From contig JAWXVE010000056.1 in assembly GCA_044425575.1 (NCBI GenBank), forward strand, positions 1 to 15,434: a stretch of DNA of 15,434 bases, given 5' to 3'. Origin of the DNA: JAWXVE01 sp044425575. Lineage in GTDB: Bacteria > Bacillota > Clostridia > Lachnospirales > Lachnospiraceae. Under the pieces are notes generated by a model. The model did not search any database. It saw nothing but the letters and a program-made list of their open reading frames with translations, and was not told where the DNA came from. Positions 14,702-15,434 of this stretch are shown one piece after another (positions within the stretch are counted from its first letter, which is position 1; every line of letters begins with the position of its first letter). The position numbers were made by a program, and so were the translations under genes.

Positions 14702-15328
14702 ATGGATCAATATGTAATTACAATTGCAAGAACTTATGGTAGTGGTGGTAAAACCGTTGGTAAAATCCTTGCCAAAGAACTTGGTATTAAATATTATGAT
14801 AGAGAAATCTTACGATTCGCATCTGATGAAAGTGGAATTAATGAAGCACTCTTTGGTCAAATGGATGAACAGATAAAAGGTTCACGGCTATTTCACATAG
14901 CCAAAAAAGCCTATAATGGAGAGGTTATTCCACCAGATAGTGATGATTTTGTATCCAATGATAATCTATTTAATTATCAGGCAAAGATTATTAAACAATT
15001 GGCACAAGAAGAACCTTGCGTTCTCATAGGTCGCTGTGCAGACTATGTGCTCAAAGATTATAAAAATGCCATTCGCATCTTCTGTTACGCACCACTAGAA
15101 GCTTGTATAGAGCGAGAACGTGCCCTTACCAACCATAGCGACAGAGAAATCCTCAAAACCATATCACAAAATGATAAACACCGTAGTGAGTATTATAAGC
15201 GTTATACAGGGCGTGAGTGGAATGATGCAAAGAATTATGATATGAGTATTAATACTGCTTCTTTGTCTTATGATGAGATTCTTACCATTGTAAAGTCTTA
15301 TATTGATGTGGTGCAGAAGAGGGGATGA
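14702..15328 (+). CDS. Cytidylate kinase-like family protein (Cytidylate_kin2)
   Basis: This 208-residue protein begins with a P-loop of the cytidylate-kinase-like type (TYGSGGKTVGK, about 11-21), followed by the typical YYDREIL (about 31-37) and, mid-protein, CVLIGRCADYVL (about 106-117). A lid-like basic segment with DKHRSEYYKRYTGREW lies near residues 157-173. The family is distinct from true CMP kinase Cmk and common in anaerobic Firmicutes; its substrate is not well established. The ribosome-binding site GGGAGG is about 9 bp before the ATG. It lies 40 bp after livF on the same strand with no terminator between, so it may belong to the liv transcript, though a role in transport is not implied. 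The C-terminus is intact (TGA 15326-15328). Confidence 0.85.
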   Translation: MDQYVITIARTYGSGGKTVGKILAKELGIKYYDREILRFASDESGINEALFGQMDEQIKGSRLFHIAKKAYNGEVIPPDSDDFVSNDNLFNYQAKIIKQLAQEEPCVLIGRCADYVLKDYKNAIRIFCYAPLEACIERERALTNHSDREILKTISQNDKHRSEYYKRYTGREWNDAKNYDMSINTASLSYDEILTIVKSYIDVVQKRG

Positions 15329-15434
15329 TTACTATACGGATATACGTGAACCAGCCAGTCATATCCTACTAAAGGACGCTTTCGCTCCATGGAAAGGGTG
15401 GATTACTATACAGATATACGTGAACCAGCCAGTC
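15327..15434 (+). repeat. Direct repeat, 74-bp period, second copy cut by window edge
   Basis: A 34-nt block starting GATTACTATAC and ending CCAGCCAGTC occurs at 15327-15360 and again at 15401-15434, with a single difference (CGGATA against CAGATA). The second copy runs into the window end, so more copies may follow. Between the blocks are an inverted repeat GGATAT/ATATCC (15338-15343, 15361-15366) and a small bulged hairpin, GGACGC-TTTC-GCTCC. I find no open reading frame and no terminator-like T-tract in the visible part. Confidence 0.85.

Overview
The window is a low-GC, densely packed stretch with every gene on the + strand. Gene content and protein style (a MetH without a reactivation domain, a class I KARI, a split radical SAM/DUF2344 pair next to an RNase E/G homologue, a Cytidylate_kin2-type kinase) suggest an anaerobic Firmicute of class Clostridia, most like Lachnospiraceae. 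The taxonomic call is an inference from protein style only. I see no phage, transposase, CRISPR, tRNA or rRNA sequence.

Region 1 (3-1262) is the C-terminal part of a cobalamin-dependent methionine synthase that enters from beyond the left edge. Region 2 (1279-5220) is a branched-chain amino acid operon. It has a strong sigma-A-type promoter, then ilvB (acetolactate synthase catalytic subunit), two different full-length regulatory subunit genes in tandem (ilvN-like), ilvC (ketol-acid reductoisomerase), and an intrinsic terminator. ilvD, ilvE and leu genes are not in the window. Region 3 (5231-5392) is a gene-free gap filled by two tandem copies of an approximately 81-bp structured repeat.

Region 4 (5395-9697) is a tightly coupled cluster: a TIGR03960-type radical SAM protein, a DUF2344 radical SAM-linked protein (11-bp overlap), an RNase E/G catalytic-core protein that stops before the usual zinc-link (4-bp overlap), and a NUDIX hydrolase. 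The ribosomal protein genes rplU/rpmA that often follow this trio in Clostridia are absent. Region 5 (9705-14661) is a complete branched-chain amino acid ABC transporter. The lipoprotein binding protein LivJ has its own promoter and terminator. Then come a second promoter, a 22-bp palindrome touching the Shine-Dalgarno sequence, and livH-livM-livG-livF. Region 6 (14702-15434) is a cytidylate-kinase-like protein, followed by the first copy and part of the second copy of a 74-bp-period direct repeat that runs off the right edge.

The window therefore holds core amino-acid metabolism: synthesis of valine/isoleucine precursors (ilvBNNC), import of branched-chain amino acids (liv), and methionine synthesis (metH). 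An RNA-processing/radical SAM cluster of partly unknown function sits between them. I see no obviously new defence or mobile system. The most interesting items are the paired regulatory subunits of acetolactate synthase, the two unexplained tandem repeats, the RNase E/G core lacking its zinc-link, and the unexplained radical SAM/DUF2344/RNase trio.
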